A stretch of DNA of 64,000 nt. Origin: Torymus aiolomorphi (lineage: Eukaryota > Arthropoda > Insecta > Hymenoptera > Torymidae). The translations under genes and the position numbers were made by a program. Positions 1 through 12,049 of this stretch are shown here, piece after piece (the first letter of the stretch is position 1; every line of letters starts with the position of its first letter). The notes below the pieces were generated by a model, which saw only the letters and a list, made by a program, of their open reading frames with translations, was not told where the DNA came from and ran no database searches. Location of the stretch: assembly GCA_036365515.1 (NCBI GenBank), contig CM070877.1, forward strand, positions 13,584,601-13,648,600. Reading direction: 5' to 3'.

Positions 1-394
1 TTAACGACGCGCATTGATGAGCGAAAAGTTGCGAGCGATTGTTTTTTTTTTCTCGGAAGAGGGGAGAGAGTAATTGGATAGCACGTGGCAGTGGTGCTTG
101 GGGAACGGATTTTTTTTGAATTTTCGGATTTTATGTTCGACACAGTGTAGAAAGTCAATTTAATTCGAAGTGGAGACTTTCTATTGAATATCTGTTGGGG
201 GTTTTGAAATCGAATTCCCCTTTTCACGTGAATGAAATTTTACATGAGAATCATGTTGGAAAATTTAAATAAACTTTACGTAAAAACGTTAAAATTTAAT
301 TAAAATGTGAAATTCGTCAAGTATTATGAAATAAATTCGTTAATTTAATATGAATTTACAAATTAAAACAGAATTTATCTTATAGTACGAGAAG
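1..394. other. AT-rich spacer, no gene
   Basis: AT-rich sequence with homopolymer T runs and stop codons in all frames. No repeat, RNA or coding signal seen. Confidence 0.6.
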
Positions 395-418
395 GTGTGT
401 GTGTGTGTGTGTGTGTGT
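395..418. repeat. (GT)12 microsatellite
   Basis: Pure GT dinucleotide run of 24 bp. Confidence 0.95.
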
Positions 419-899
419 ATACACGGTGCTTTTCTGTAACATACATTTAAATATAATCTCAACATTGTTACAAAGATAGATTATGCAAGGAAATCCTTTA
501 AAAAAAATCATTGTAAAAGAATAATAAGGTACAATGATATTTACAACAAAAGAGACAATGTTTTAATTGACAAGACCTATGGAACAAAAGAAACTTAATT
601 TGAATGAGCTTTTTATTTTCTCGGGATAAGTCGAATAATTGCCATCTTGAAAATTACGACTGTATTGTACTGATAATAAGTTTTTTTTCATATTTCTTTA
701 TCTAAAAATTCCAATCATTATTAAATCTATTTTAAAATTATAATTCTTTCTTGAATCTACACACTTAAGTAATCACATAAACGTATGCATAACTAAAAAA
801 AAGGAATTATACGCGAAAATTCGCAAAAATAAGTTTCTCCTTGCGACTGTTGAGCAAAGCCTCTGGACGTTTAATTACTTTAGACGACTTTTATGAGAC
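419..899. other. AT-rich spacer, no gene
   Basis: Poly-A and poly-T rich. Nothing recognisable. Confidence 0.6.
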
Positions 900-1445
900 A
901 TCCATTTAAAAAGCGTCGAAAGCCAGCTTGAATTCCTGCCCGGGAAGACGCAGCAGCCGGTTAAAAAGCCACTGTGCGGCTTTCTTGAAAACTTTTATAC
1001 CGAGGCCAACGTTTCGGACCAGATTCTCCTTTCTCTCTGCTCCGCCTTCACTTTTCCTTAGACGCGAGACGTAGCAGCTTGCGGGGCATAAATGCAGGCG
1101 AAAAATCTTCCTCCCCGAGGCGCTTTGTTTAGTCTTATTAACGGCTCGACGTATCTTCTTTTCGCTTGCGCGGCGAGGAGAAGAGGCTAATCGATCATTC
1201 TCGTTGTCTGGAGGGCTGTAAACGAAGACAATGGCCGGAGTCGTTAAAACTTGGCCCATTGTCGCGCTTGTTTCGGAGGATGACCATTCTCGGCTCGCGG
1301 TGTACGTCCGGCGTTACGGGGATGAAAACGATTTTCTGGTTACAAAGAAAGGATTGGATTGGGATGATGGTATTTTGTAATTTGGAAAGTTTTCAGTTGG
1401 AAAAATGTTTTGTCGAAGATTTTTTTCGATACGAGGGTTTTATTT
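900..1445. other. GC-rich island, divergent skew
   Basis: GC- and CpG-rich core at about 1040-1320. The left part carries pyrimidine runs (about 1023-1062). The right shoulder is G/T-rich (about 1350-1400, GGATTGGATTGGGATGATGG). Open frames on both strands (906-1259 minus, 1166-1447 plus) overlap and show no domain, so I read them as chance frames. Confidence 0.5.
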
Positions 1446-2300
1446 GAAATTTATTGCTAAGGAGTTTCGAATTAAAATTTTTGTGTGAAAAGAACAGGAA
1501 GTAATTATTGTTTAGTAGATAACAGTTGTTTTTTTTTTAAATAATTTCTAGAAAAGGAGAATTTTTGTTGTAACAAAAGTTATTTCTCAGAGTGGAAAAG
1601 TGACCGAGGGTACGTCAGTAGAGAACGAGTCATGATAAAGCTTTAGAAGTTTGTTTAAAGAATTTCTGCTTTTGTGTTGTAATTTCATAATGTAACAGCG
1701 TTCTACCGAGGGTAAAGACGGGGCAAGACTCAAAACTGACGAGTTAAAAACCGCATTTTTCTCCTGAAAGGAACATTAACCGTCGTTCGAGACAAAAGAG
1801 ACATTTGTAACGGTCACCAAAACTGAAAACACTTTGCTCAAATTGAAAAGAAAAGAAGGGACAAACTAATTTAATGAAGAAACGCTGCTGCGAATTTAGA
1901 CGGACTTTCTCCGCCGAGTGAATCACTTCCCGGCGTTAGTGATTCTCGCCGCGTTAATTGGACCGAGGATACGTGAAAAATTATTCTTGGCAGCAGCGCC
2001 TCCACTCTAAACGCCGGGCGTAATGGTGTAATTGGCAGACGTACGAGAGTTGTTTTGCAGAAAAAAACAGAGAGACGAATCGGTGGCGGGTATAGGTGTG
2101 TAACTACTTCCCCGGGTTCCGAGAATAATCCGAGCTGCTTTTATGCATTGTTATGCCATTCCAAATATATCGCACGTGGCTCTGATGTAATTGCAGGGCT
2201 AAATTATGAGATGATTATGGAAGAAGAGGAATTTATTAGCAGACGCGGTCGAGGACATTTCCGTAAATCACGTGCGGTACATTTTCATCTTTTTAAATAA
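1446..2300. other. AT-rich spacer with small GC patch
   Basis: Mostly AT-rich. A GC patch at about 1930-2110 contains CGCCGCG and CCGGGCG. No coding evidence. Confidence 0.5.
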
Positions 2301-3375
2301 ATGTAAATCACTGTAAGTAGATATTTTTAGTCCCAATTACCTTTCTATTTTAATACAAAATACATTTTTTTTTTAAACTGAGAATTATAATTTCATAGCG
2401 ATTTTTCTATTCTCGACAATATTTTGTAAATACTGCAGATTACTTTTATTTTGTTTCTTTCTGTTTCCCTGAAAATAGGGGCACCTAGTCCCCTGAATGC
2501 TAGAAAAAAAATTTCCGATGAACTTTCATCTATTTTTTCCGAGAGATCACTCGAACAAAAGCTTCAGAAAATACATTAAAGCTCTGTCATCATCAAAATT
2601 CCCTAAAAAGGCCTTCCAGCCGACCTATTCACCAGCCAAAAAATAAATCAAACCTCCGTACCCTCTCAATATTTACGGGAATGCTATACGAGCCGAAATG
2701 CAGCATCAGCAGCACCGCGGGGCTAAGAATCGCGATCGTAAAGAAAAAAAAAACCAGAAGAAGAGAGAAGAGAAAGGAGTCGCTTAAACAGCGAGAGGCG
2801 GCGCTATCGTGCAGCCTGATTTATCTTTGGCTAGAGCGCAGACAGAAAGTTGGCAAGCAGCGCCGGACTCGTAATTTTTCCCGTTTATAAACTTTTCGAG
2901 CGCCGTATTGGCGATTTCGACGAGCCTCTTCTTCGTGAAGATAACTATTTTCAGGTATGGAAAAGGGTCGTAAGTCATCGCAGAATGTGAGCGTGACAGA
3001 GTGGAGTGCTCAGGTATACTTACGAGGTAATACAGTAGGCGAGGAGGACGAATGGAGGATAAAACTAGATCTATGAGAGGTAGCGTGCTAACGACATTAA
3101 AACTCTATTAGTAAGTCAGGGGAACATTTAAACTCTATATTTAGAACGAATCTTATTCCTCATAACAATTAAAATTCGAAGTGAAAAATTATCTGAGAAA
3201 GGAAAGGAGAAAGTTAGATATACTTTTAGAAAATCAACTGATACTTTACATCTCGACAGATATCTGTTCTTATGATAATATGAAATATGATTAAAAAACT
3301 TATTTATTGGGACTTTACAGTAACACATTATTTATCCAATCTATGTATTTCTTATATACGTACGATATTTCGTAC
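2301..3375. other. AT spacer with weak GC island
   Basis: AT-rich except about 2640-2960, where CAG/CGC-rich sequence forms a weak island: A/C-rich at 2590-2660, purine-rich at 2741-2790. Short frames here look random. Confidence 0.45.
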
Positions 3376-4105
3376 ATATGTGCAAATCCGCGGACTACAG
3401 ACAACAACTGGGGTACAAAAACCGAAAAATTTTTTTTTGAGGGCACACCTACCATATAAGGTTTTTTCGGTTCTTTGGGGGTCCCCCAACATGAAAATAC
3501 TCGTGAACACTGATTATCCGTTGCCAAACTTTTTTGCCGACGAAATCAATTTTTCTTATGGAAATTTAATATGGGAAAAATGGACCAAAAGTAGTCATTC
3601 ATGATTAACCAATAGCAAACTATTGAAGAGGTCGATTCTGTGCAAAGCTACGTGAAGTTGAAAATGGTGAAAAATGATAAAAATTTGAAGAATTACGTGG
3701 GTTTGAAAAAAATCGCTCAGTTTCGTCATTATTCGCTATTTTCAAATTCACGTAGCTTTGCACAGAATTGACCGATTTTAACGATTCTCATCTCAAATTA
3801 AAGCTCTATTCTTCAACTTTCATCGCTTTTTTGTGGAATTTGATTTGGCCGCTTCAATAGTTTGCTATTGATTAATCATCAATGACTACTTTTCGTCCAT
3901 TTTTCCCATGTTAAATTTCCATAAGAAAAATTGATTTCGTCGGCAAAAAAGTTTGGCAATGGATAATGAGTGTTCACGAGTATTTTCATGTTGGGGGACC
4001 CCCAAAGAACCGAAAAAACCTTATGTGGTAGGTCTGCCCTCAAAAAAAAAATTTTTCCGTTTTTGTACCCCAGTTGTTGTCTATAGTCTGCGGATTTGCA
4101 CATAT
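3376..4105. mobile_element. 730-bp foldback transposon
   Basis: Long terminal inverted repeats. ATATGTGCAAATCCGC at 3376 is mirrored by GCGGATTTGCACATAT ending at 4105. The arms match almost continuously from about 3376 to 3668, with the right arm at 3741-4105. The right arm has about 80 extra bases at 3775-3850 that the left lacks. Open frames at 3287-3604 (plus) and 3879-4109 (minus) encode nearly the same peptide only because they are the two arms. I see no transposase and no clear target duplication, so superfamily is unassigned. Confidence 0.85.
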
Positions 4106-4880
4106 ACAATATTACAATATATTATAATCATAATTTTTTTTGTGTTAGTATCGGTTTCTCTCGGTTTATTTTGAGACTTTGAACACTTACACCAACAATT
4201 AAATTTGTTAACGCACAGTGCACAGTAAATCTACTGATATTTGTCACTTACGTATTGACTTTTTCAACGGTAACAATTTATTGTTTTTCACGATATATAT
4301 TTAACTGAAATAAATAAATCGTGACCAGTGTTATATTATGTTTTGGCAGCATTTTACTCGCATTTTAATTTGTTTATGTTTTATAACCGTCACTGAAATA
4401 TCGCTCTTACTAATTAATTTCAACGTAAAAAATTTATTTGCGTTTATTTAATCTTCGATACGTATGTATTATAAAGCACACATCTTCTCTCAATGGTCAA
4501 TATTTACTTGAACAATGTACTGTACGAACTTTTTCACTTTCAATTTTTTTTTTTTAAACGTAGATAGCAAACATGTACTGCAGTTGTACAACAACAGACA
4601 TCGGAGATAATTTTTTTCGAAACTTTTATTTAATTATACACACAATTTTTTTTTTCAATCAGTGAACACAGCATCAAAGGTGGATAAATCAATTTATTTT
4701 GAAACAATTGTTCGTGTTACACTTCCACCACATTCCATTTTTTACTAGAAACAATTTTCAAAAAATATTTTTCAAAAATATTATCATATGTATATAAAAT
4801 TTTGCAAAAAGTTGAAATATTATCAAGTTTTAAAATACAACTGTATAAGCTATACTAGATCATTGAAACACAAATTTTAA
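4106..4880. other. AT-rich spacer, no gene
   Basis: Very AT-rich with poly-T runs (for example 4540-4556). No feature recognised. Confidence 0.6.
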
Positions 4881-5220
4881 ATTAAAAAGAATATCAAATA
4901 CGTCAACTCCGATGTTCTCCATATCAAAGCTAAATAATATTGCCTTTGCAATACGAATCTGCGACGTGGCATCCTGTCCGTCAAAATTATCCGTGCAGGT
5001 AACGCGACGCCGCGCGGTTTTAATTCGCCGTCGGTCTCCAATTCATCTCCGAACGGCGCGGAACGAAAATCTTCGCGGCGTGTATTTTGAGAGATTCCAC
5101 ACGTGGTCGCGCATTGAAACGATTTATTTTTGGAACTCACAAATTTCTAGTTGCTTGATTTGTTGTTGATGACGTTTTCTTTTCTGTGATTTGCGTGGAC
5201 GCGTACCATCTGTGTGAAAA
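4881..5220. other. Small GC-rich island
   Basis: CpG-rich core at 4970-5110 (ACGCGACGCCGCGCGG). Overlapping short frames on both strands have no domain. Confidence 0.45.
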
Positions 5221-5325
5221 TAGGCCAAGTTACATTTTGTCGCGTAACTAGAATGAACTGAAATAGTATTTATGTTTAGAATAATTTTATGGACATACTC
5301 TGCTGTAGAAAGTTTAACAACCTGT

Positions 5326-5407
5326 CCTTCAAATCTTAATCATATAGTAATAATTTATTCGAACTTTCCTTCAAATATTAATCATACCAATAATTTATTC
5401 GAACTTT
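5326..5407. repeat. Tandem duplication, about 41 bp x 2
   Basis: Two adjacent copies starting CCTTCAAATNTTAATCATA and ending AATTTATTCGAACTTT (5326-5367 and 5368-5407), differing by a short indel and a few substitutions. Confidence 0.85.
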
Positions 5408-5539
5408 AAGAATGATATATTATTCAATAAGAAACTATTTATTTTTATATTACACTGTCGCATTTTTTATCTTTCTTAAAAAGCGTATATTTGTTTTATT
5501 TTCATACATTGTGTCAGAAAATACCCTAAGCGATTTTCA

Positions 5540-6085
5540 ATCCCTTAAGTACCCCCGAAAATTCCTTTTCACAACTGCTTAAAAATTTACTCTAATATCC
5601 TTCTATCCCCTTGAGTCTCCTCCCCAAGATTTCAAAACAGCGCATTAAATACTCCAAAAAGCAACTATGTCGAAAAAAACTGGAAAAGAAAACAGACACG
5701 GTGCACCATTTGACCTTTTTAACAAGCGATTGCGCGGTCGACGCATGACTTACGACGTGCGACGTAGAAAATAAAAGTCGACGCCGTCGCGCTGTCGACT
5801 TTGTCTCGACCGATGGAGGGGAGAGGAAAAAAAGAAGCAAAGAGGGTTCGAGCGGCTCTCCTTTTTTTCCTTCTTTTTCCCTTGCACGCTATGCTATACT
5901 CGTCTTTTTCATTTTTCGAGCACGTGTTCCGCTCGGCATGGTAATAGGCGGAGAAGAGCGCGTCGTGCCTCGGGTTTTTGATTAATTGCTTGGTATATGG
6001 GGTGTTTAGAGTGGAATTGAGACTGGGGCGGGGTGGCCGGGGGTGGTGATAATACAATGATCGTTGAGTGGGTTTGGTTGAAGGG
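5540..6085. other. GC island with strong C-to-G skew switch
   Basis: The left shoulder at 5540-5640 is C-rich (CCCTTAAGTACCCCC, TCTCCTCCCC). The CpG core runs 5720-5960. The right shoulder at 5990-6085 is strikingly G-rich (GGGGCGGGGTGGCCGGGGGT). One of the clearest examples of the divergent pattern. The minus frames here owe their proline content to the G-rich shoulder. Confidence 0.65.
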
Positions 6086-6560
6086 CTGTAAATATAAATA
6101 TAATTCTATTTCTGTTTTTAGACACAATAACAGTAATAATATCTATATTGGAAAATCGTAACATAATACTAGTGGGGAATGATACCTATAGTAATTTTGT
6201 TGATGTAATGCGTTTTCGAACTATTCGAAAAATTGTAAAGGATGCACAAGAATATTAAAGAATATTAATTAATAAAAGTCAACAGCCGGATTTACTATTT
6301 TAACAAAGTGAATGTTCCGTTTTTAATATGTAAATTTATGTAAACAAAAATTGACAGTTTCCGTCATAACCAGATTTTCTGTCTTTCAAAAAATTTTGAA
6401 GTAGTAGTTTGAAATGTTTTCTTTACAAAGGCAGTTATCTTAGACGCATTTATGACACAGCGAAAATTTTCTACGCCCGGGATAAAAAAAGTGACAGATT
6501 TCTAGGAAAATAACCTCGAGATTACGCAATCAAGATGTTTGAATGGACGTTACAGATATG
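6086..6560. other. AT-rich spacer, no gene
   Basis: AT-rich sequence with scattered stops. Nothing recognised. Confidence 0.6.
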
Positions 6561-7060
6561 CCCGTTGTCAATAAAAGCTCAACGGAGAGGAGTCGAACGT
6601 TGACCCAGGGTCGTCCCATCATCGAAGTTCCGATAAATCTCTAATCAACAGCCAATAGTGCCTTCCTCTCCAGCTCCAACATCTGTCAGCTTAGTTCCTC
6701 GAATTCCTAGCCGATCGAACCCTTCGCCATCACGAAAAGCAGAACTCCGACATCGTTCCGCGAAAAAAGAACCTCTTTCAGGTTTTTTCCTTTACACTAT
6801 AGAAACATCGCGAGCTTCTATGTGTGCTCGGCAAAAAAGTCGCGCGCCGACTTTACATCGCGGCGCATGTTTCGTGTTTCTGTAAATAAACGCGCGCGCT
6901 CGCGCGCAAACAAACGCGAGCGTGAATCGTTTTTCGAGGAACGTGGAAAAAAGTAGAATGTCCGACCGACACGCAATTGACGGAACAAAAATAAATTTTC
7001 GTAGAGCGAAAGAGAGTGGAGGAAGCGTTCAGGTATAATTGTGTAGGCAACTTCTCTCAA
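6561..7060. other. GC island with alternating CG tract
   Basis: C-rich left part at 6655-6730 and CpG core at 6830-6930. Positions 6889-6908 are almost strictly alternating purine-pyrimidine CG, a Z-DNA-prone composition. No gene seen. Confidence 0.5.
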
Positions 7061-7769
7061 GTGTCTTCTATTTTAAATAAATTAATTCAGGGGGATGCGC
7101 GGAATTTAATCATGATCATCGTGAGAGGTTCTGAAAATACAGATAGGACTTTACTGGCTGAGAAATATCTGGATATATGGGCTCGAAATAAGTATGTTCG
7201 GATCTCAAATATATGATTCGTTCTTGGTATTTAAATATGAGTACAAAAGACTTTTCTGAAAAAAATCTTTTATATAAAAAATATGAAAAAAATCATACGT
7301 AGGTATTTCTATGGGGGTATTCTGATAATATTGAATGTTGAATTTGGCCTACTTCATAAGAAAATATATATATGATGCTTTAAAGTAGTTTCATTTCGTA
7401 TATTTTCTTAGACTTCCATTCCATCTTTTGAAGTTGTATCTATAGTATATCATGTAAAAGGTCACGATTTATCGCTTGCGGTCTCCAGTAAAGATTGATA
7501 TAATTGTTTTTACGTAAAGAGATATATTAGCTTTGTATAGGTCAAAATAATAAGTCAACATTAAAAACCAACGCAGATATAAAAAATTCTGTCTGATTAT
7601 CCTAGAAAAGAGATAGATGCTCAGATATAATCTATAAGCAACTTCAGAGAAAATTTTAAAATGTTTTTATGAACGAAATATGATCTCAGTATATTTTCAT
7701 TCGCATCCCCTTTCATAAACTCTCGGTTTATTCATTGTAAGGAAATAATTATCAATTCATTACGCAACA
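7061..7769. other. AT-rich spacer, no gene
   Basis: AT-rich. A short plus frame at 7016-7216 has no recognisable motif. Confidence 0.55.
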
Positions 7770-8390
7770 ACAGTGATGACAAACCCCTTCCCGCAACAAC
7801 ATGAAACATAAAACACAGCCTCAAGCATATTCCACTGCTCCCTAAAAACTCCCCGCGAAATTAGCCAAACCGACGTTTACAAGCGCTCCAGAAGACTGAC
7901 ACATTCACACATCTTTGTTAAGCCACTGCGTGCAAGGTCAAGAAAAAAAGAGCGCGGACCGCAAAGAGAAGCGCTCGTATGCCACTATAGACTCTCGCTC
8001 GCACGCACGTGCTCGGTTGCTGTAATTTTTGGCGTAATTAGAGGAAAAAAAAACACTCGTGAGCGCTGTCTCTGTCCCACCATCGCTGGGGGCGTAATTA
8101 AGAAAAGCTCGTCGTCGCACACGCGCGACCTTCGCCCTGAGCCACAGGTGCAATAACAAGAAACGAGCGTCTCGAAGCTCTCGCCGTTGCTCCCTTTTGT
8201 AATTAACGTTTTTGCCAGGCCGATCTCATTATGGCCGAGCGCGGCCGGGGCTCGATGAGCCAAGTGGCCAATGGCACGATGAGGATGTGAGCGTGGAGTG
8301 AGGAAAGCTTGGAGATGATGTCTTGCGATGTAGGGGGATTAAGTTGTTTTATGAATTATGGAAGATGTGGAGCGTAATCAACATGTATCT
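7770..8390. other. GC island with divergent skew
   Basis: The left shoulder at 7780-7890 is A/C-rich (CAAACCCCTTCCCGCAACAA). The core at 7930-8270 is CpG-rich (GGCCGAGCGCGGCCGGGGC). The right shoulder at 8280-8390 is G/T-rich (GAGGATGTGAGCGTGGAGTG). Confidence 0.6.
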
Positions 8391-8929
8391 CTGGAAAAAA
8401 TTATGGCATCTGGAAGGTAAAGAATGAAGAGACGATTAGATGGTTGTACGTGTAAGAGTAAAATTGTTATGATTTAAGCTAGTTTAAAACTTTTACTGGG
8501 AATAGTAAAATGTTTGAAGCTTTTTTACACCAAGACATTCCTCAAATCATCGCTAATATTGCTATATAAAATTTTGTTTAATAAGATATTGAAAGATAAT
8601 TTACAAAGGGTGTACTTAAATACTAATTTCTTCTTAATATTTATAATTTCTTTACTCCATTGTAATAATACCTTAACCATAATGCAAATATGATCAAACG
8701 GAGGGTATTCCCATAGTTTGTTATTGAATGAGAGATTTTAATTAGAAAGCTGCCAATAAGGTTTACATACTTCCCTCGTAATATTAAAGTTCTGCGAAGA
8801 ATTTAATATTGCTATTGAAATGTCTTCGAAGGTCCGACTTGTCGATTATTCGCAGGTGAAAAGCAGCTCGAATAAAGGGAGCTAATATTCCTTTCAGTAT
8901 TTACCACCACAAACGAGATTCTGTCACGT
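8391..8929. other. AT-rich spacer, no gene
   Basis: AT-rich unique-looking sequence. Nothing recognised. Confidence 0.55.
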
Positions 8930-9531
8930 TTAATAAAATCTACGATTATCCAATATCGAACCCACCGTACTATTCCAATATATCATTTAAATACCCTCGT
9001 AAATACGAATATCGATGATTTTCCAGAGGACAGTTCATAAATCAACTACCGCACCCCCTAGGGGTTCATCCAATTTTTCCTCCGCAGTATCCCATACATA
9101 TACATCCAGTACACATCCTTGCACTCCCTGAATCGATCGCAGATAAGTAGCGAGGCGTAGAGAGGCCTGAACTCCCCATTGAACCGCCTTTGTGAGAGCC
9201 CTTAATCGAATGGCCGATCGTTGTACGGTCGGTAATTGGCGCCAGCGTCCGGTTTCGGCTAATCGATTAGTCGGCGCCCGAACGCTAAGTCGCGCGCGGG
9301 CGCCGATCATTTATTTACCGGCCGGTCGTTGCGCGTGGAAATCGAATTAGCCCGGCTCTACCGGCGTTATAGTAGCGCAATAACTAGTTTAGCTAATTTT
9401 GAAGAGCCGCGAGGTCGTTGCAGTGCGTTATTATGGCCCGTTGAAGTCGTTTCGGCAGGTTGTGTATTTTGTATTGAATGTAATGTCGGATTTTACGGCG
9501 CTGATTGGATCATATAATTCGTGTGTAGGTG
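8930..9531. other. GC island, right shoulder split by a transposon
   Basis: The left shoulder at 8940-9140 is C-rich (CCGCACCCCC, CCTCCGCAGTATCCC). The core at 9180-9420 is CpG-rich. The G/T-rich right shoulder begins at 9430 and resumes at 10255-10330 beyond the inserted element, so the insertion is younger than the compositional pattern. Confidence 0.55.
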
Positions 9532-10248
9532 CACGGAGAGAAATTTTAGAGTAAAAATTACCAAGGTGCCTTGGTAGCGCATGGACAGACTGTCAAAAGC
9601 CGTTATTCCCAGGTTTCTAATACAATTTATAAGTTTCCCAAGAAAAACTACCATAACCACTTAAAAAAAATACCAAATTATCTGAATAAAAATTACCAGA
9701 AACACTGGTAAAAATTGAGATCTAGTCATTTTTACAAGGTAACCTAAGAATTTTTACTAAGAAAACTGATAAATTTTACCAAATAACCTGGTATTTGTGT
9801 ACTCGCGCATGCGCACTGCGCATTATTGTGTTTCAGAAGATTGATACTAGAGGCGTGCGCGACGTTAAAATGAAAACAATACACATATTTTCAGTAAGTA
9901 ATAACGGCGATTCAAATGACTGTTGGTAACAGCTTCTGTGGCGCAGTCGGTAGAACGTCGGACTCTCAACCCAAAGATCGTCGGATCGAATCCCGCTTCC
10001 GTAAAAATTTTTTTCAGTTTAATGTTTTTTCATCATTGTTTCTGTTTCTATTTCTATATTAAAATACTATATATCCATCAATATGCATAACAAAAATTAA
10101 TTTTTTTAATTTAAATTAACTAAAAAAAAATTTTACCAAGGCACTTTGGTAAAAACTTTGAAATTGTCAGTCTGTCCATCCATTACCATAGAAACTGGTA
10201 ATTTTGTCTCGAATATTTGTAATTTTCACTACAAAATTTCTCTCCGTG
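9532..10248. mobile_element. 717-bp TIR element with tRNA-like insert
   Basis: Termini CACGGAGAGAAATTTT and AAAATTTCTCTCCGTG are perfect inverted repeats. A second inverted block lies inside: ATGGACAGACTGTCA near 9581 against GTCAGTCTGTCCAT near 10168. Short ACCAAGG palindromes (CCAAGGTGCCTTGG near 9571, CCAAGGCACTTTGG near 10136) sit beside the ends. Flanks read TG|CACGG and CCGTG|TG, consistent with a 2-bp TG duplication; a displaced GTAG is an alternative. No transposase frame, so non-autonomous. Contains the tRNA-like sequence at 9932-10003. Confidence 0.85.
9932..10003 (+). pseudogene. tRNA-like pseudogene with A and B boxes
   Basis: TGGCGCAGTCGG at 9939-9950 fits the tRNA A-box consensus TRGCNNAGYNGG exactly. 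GGATCGAATCC at 9983-9993 fits the B box GGTTCGANTCC with one change (T to A at the T-loop start). Spacing is that of a full tRNA. The anticodon loop reads CTCTCAA, formally a CTC anticodon, but the body resembles an arginine TCT tRNA. The anticodon stem has two mismatches and the acceptor ends do not pair, so a working tRNA is unlikely. It may still recruit RNA polymerase III, as tRNA-derived SINEs do. A T run follows at about 10007. Confidence 0.75.
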
Positions 10249-10659
10249 TGGTAGTGTACGAGGAAAGGAGTTTATTTTGGTTGGTGTAGCAATTATGTTT
10301 TTTATGTTTGTTTTATGGTGAAAATTCATTAGAGAATAATGCGGTACATGGAAATCAGATGGAAACGAGCTCAACAATGAGGTTGCAATTGATATCATGT
10401 GCCAATCAGCGAATTTACCATAGTGGAATTTCAGGTGCTCTCATTTGATACAATGATACCTTCTAATGGTGTGAATCTCATGAAATTGTCATAAGAGATT
10501 TTGCTTTAGCTTCGAGATTCAAACAGTCCGCCAGTCACAAAAAAATGATAAAGCAATTCTAATATCTACGAACACACGTCCGAAAGATTGCAAGATAAGG
10601 ACATCTTCCTCCAAACGACGTGCCATTAATCTTCATCGTCCATAAGTATTATTTTATTA
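10249..10659. other. Right shoulder of preceding island plus spacer
   Basis: 10255-10330 is G/T-rich and continues the shoulder interrupted at 9532. The remainder is AT-rich with no gene. Confidence 0.45.
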
Positions 10660-10868
10660 GCTCAGCATAAAGTCAAGCAAGATACAAAAGACGCGCGGAT
10701 GCGCGGGGGCGTACTTTATTAGCACAATAAAGTGCGACGGATGGTGTACACGCGTATATCACGCGGCGCTCACCGGGGCCATTAACATTTGAAAGAAGTT
10801 TTCATTTCATCGTTGCACCGGTAATGCACTACTCCTTCCTACCCCTTTATCATACGCTACATCTCTCG

Positions 10869-10870
<2 letters not shown>

Positions 10871-10932
<62 letters not shown>
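10871..10932. repeat. (CT)31 microsatellite
   Basis: Uninterrupted CT run of 62 bp in the left half of an island. Confidence 0.97.
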
Positions 10933-10937
<5 letters not shown>

Positions 10938-11087
10938 ATCGTTGGAAATTCATAAAGCACTCGGCTCTATCTCTCGACTTTTAATCAAAACAATCCCTCT
11001 CGTCTTTGTGGTGTGCGTGCGGCGCACGTTTTTCCATGCGGGATCCCTCGCGTACGCCAAGGCGGATTACATCCTAGTCTGGGCAAA

Positions 11088-11170
11088 AAAAGAGCAGAGA
11101 GTGAGAGAGAGAGAAAGAGAGAGCGAGAAAGCGAGAGAGGGAGAGAGATAGATAGAGAGAGAGAGAGAGA
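11088..11170. repeat. Imperfect (GA)n polypurine tract
   Basis: GA-rich tract with AAAG and GCGA interruptions and a GATAGATAGA block. Confidence 0.9.
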
Positions 11171-11345
11171 AATGGGAAAAGCAGCGCGACCTCTCGCGCG
11201 TAGGTGTATGAGTGGGTGTACATATATACGTAAGTGTGTATATATGTGGAGAGGAGAAAGCGGATGGTCCGGTAAATAATACAGTTTAATGGAAAATATT
11301 CTATTAAACCCGAGCGATCGACCCGCCGTTCTTTCTCTGTCTCTT

Positions 11346-11350
<5 letters not shown>

Positions 11351-11384
<34 letters not shown>
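11351..11384. repeat. (CT)17 microsatellite
   Basis: Pure CT run. It lies on the right side of its island, the opposite of the usual placement here. Confidence 0.95.
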
Positions 11385-11388
<4 letters not shown>

Positions 11389-11400
11389 GGGAGAGATGTT

Positions 11401-12049
11401 GTATACAGTTACGAGCAGAAAGGGACGTATCGATCTATTTGCTTATTTCTGATAATGTTTTAAGTCTGATTGAAAGTTTCCTCGTCTTTTCTTTCTTAAA
11501 ATGTCCATTGCCAAAGTGCTATTGAATTCTGGCTATTCATTTCGGAGATTTTATTCGCCGGTAAGTGGCATTGAAATGCAAAATAAAGTATTTATTTCAC
11601 TTTTCGACGTTGTCATAATATCTTTTAGCGGAGAATAACAAATTTATGACAAGCAGATTTCACAATTCTTGATCCGTGTTAAATTCGCAGATCAGAATTA
11701 ATGAAATTCCAGTGTCTCTCTTGAAAAGCATTTAAATTTTCAAGTAATGCCGACATAAAATGCTCATCTAACGGAAATAATAAATATTTTAGTTATCCGC
11801 GTCTGAATGTACATTTTAAATAACAAAAATGTAACGAGTGCGTTTCATTCAATTGTTCTAGTAGAATTCGCATTTGGAATTCCGGGATTCCAAAAGTGTC
11901 TTTGATAGTAGGTGAAACTTCTTAGATTAACTGAATACCAATAGAATTTCTGAAATACCTCACAAATTTGTTAGCTGGAAAATATATACACGTTTTTCGA
12001 ATCATGAACTTCTTTTACCACAAAAATTATAATTATAGTCAAACATCCT
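11401..12049. other. AT-rich spacer, no gene
   Basis: AT-rich sequence without repeat or coding signal. Confidence 0.55.

Larger units (their letters stand above)
10660..11400. other. GC island rich in CT and GA tracts
   Basis: CpG-rich stretches at 10690-10780 and 11000-11060 flank a (CT)31 run. A polypurine tract follows at 11088-11170 and another CT run at 11351-11384. Frames of about 90-100 residues here translate the tracts into RE or LS repeats and are not genes. Confidence 0.55.

Noticed and set aside
9932..10003. Functional tRNA gene
   Set aside because: Acceptor ends do not pair, the anticodon stem has mismatches and the T loop begins with A. Kept only as a tRNA-like pseudogene.
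11088..11388. Frames of repeated RE or LS residues over GA/CT tracts, also at 29184-29258 and 33850-33894
   Set aside because: Low-complexity translation of dinucleotide repeats.
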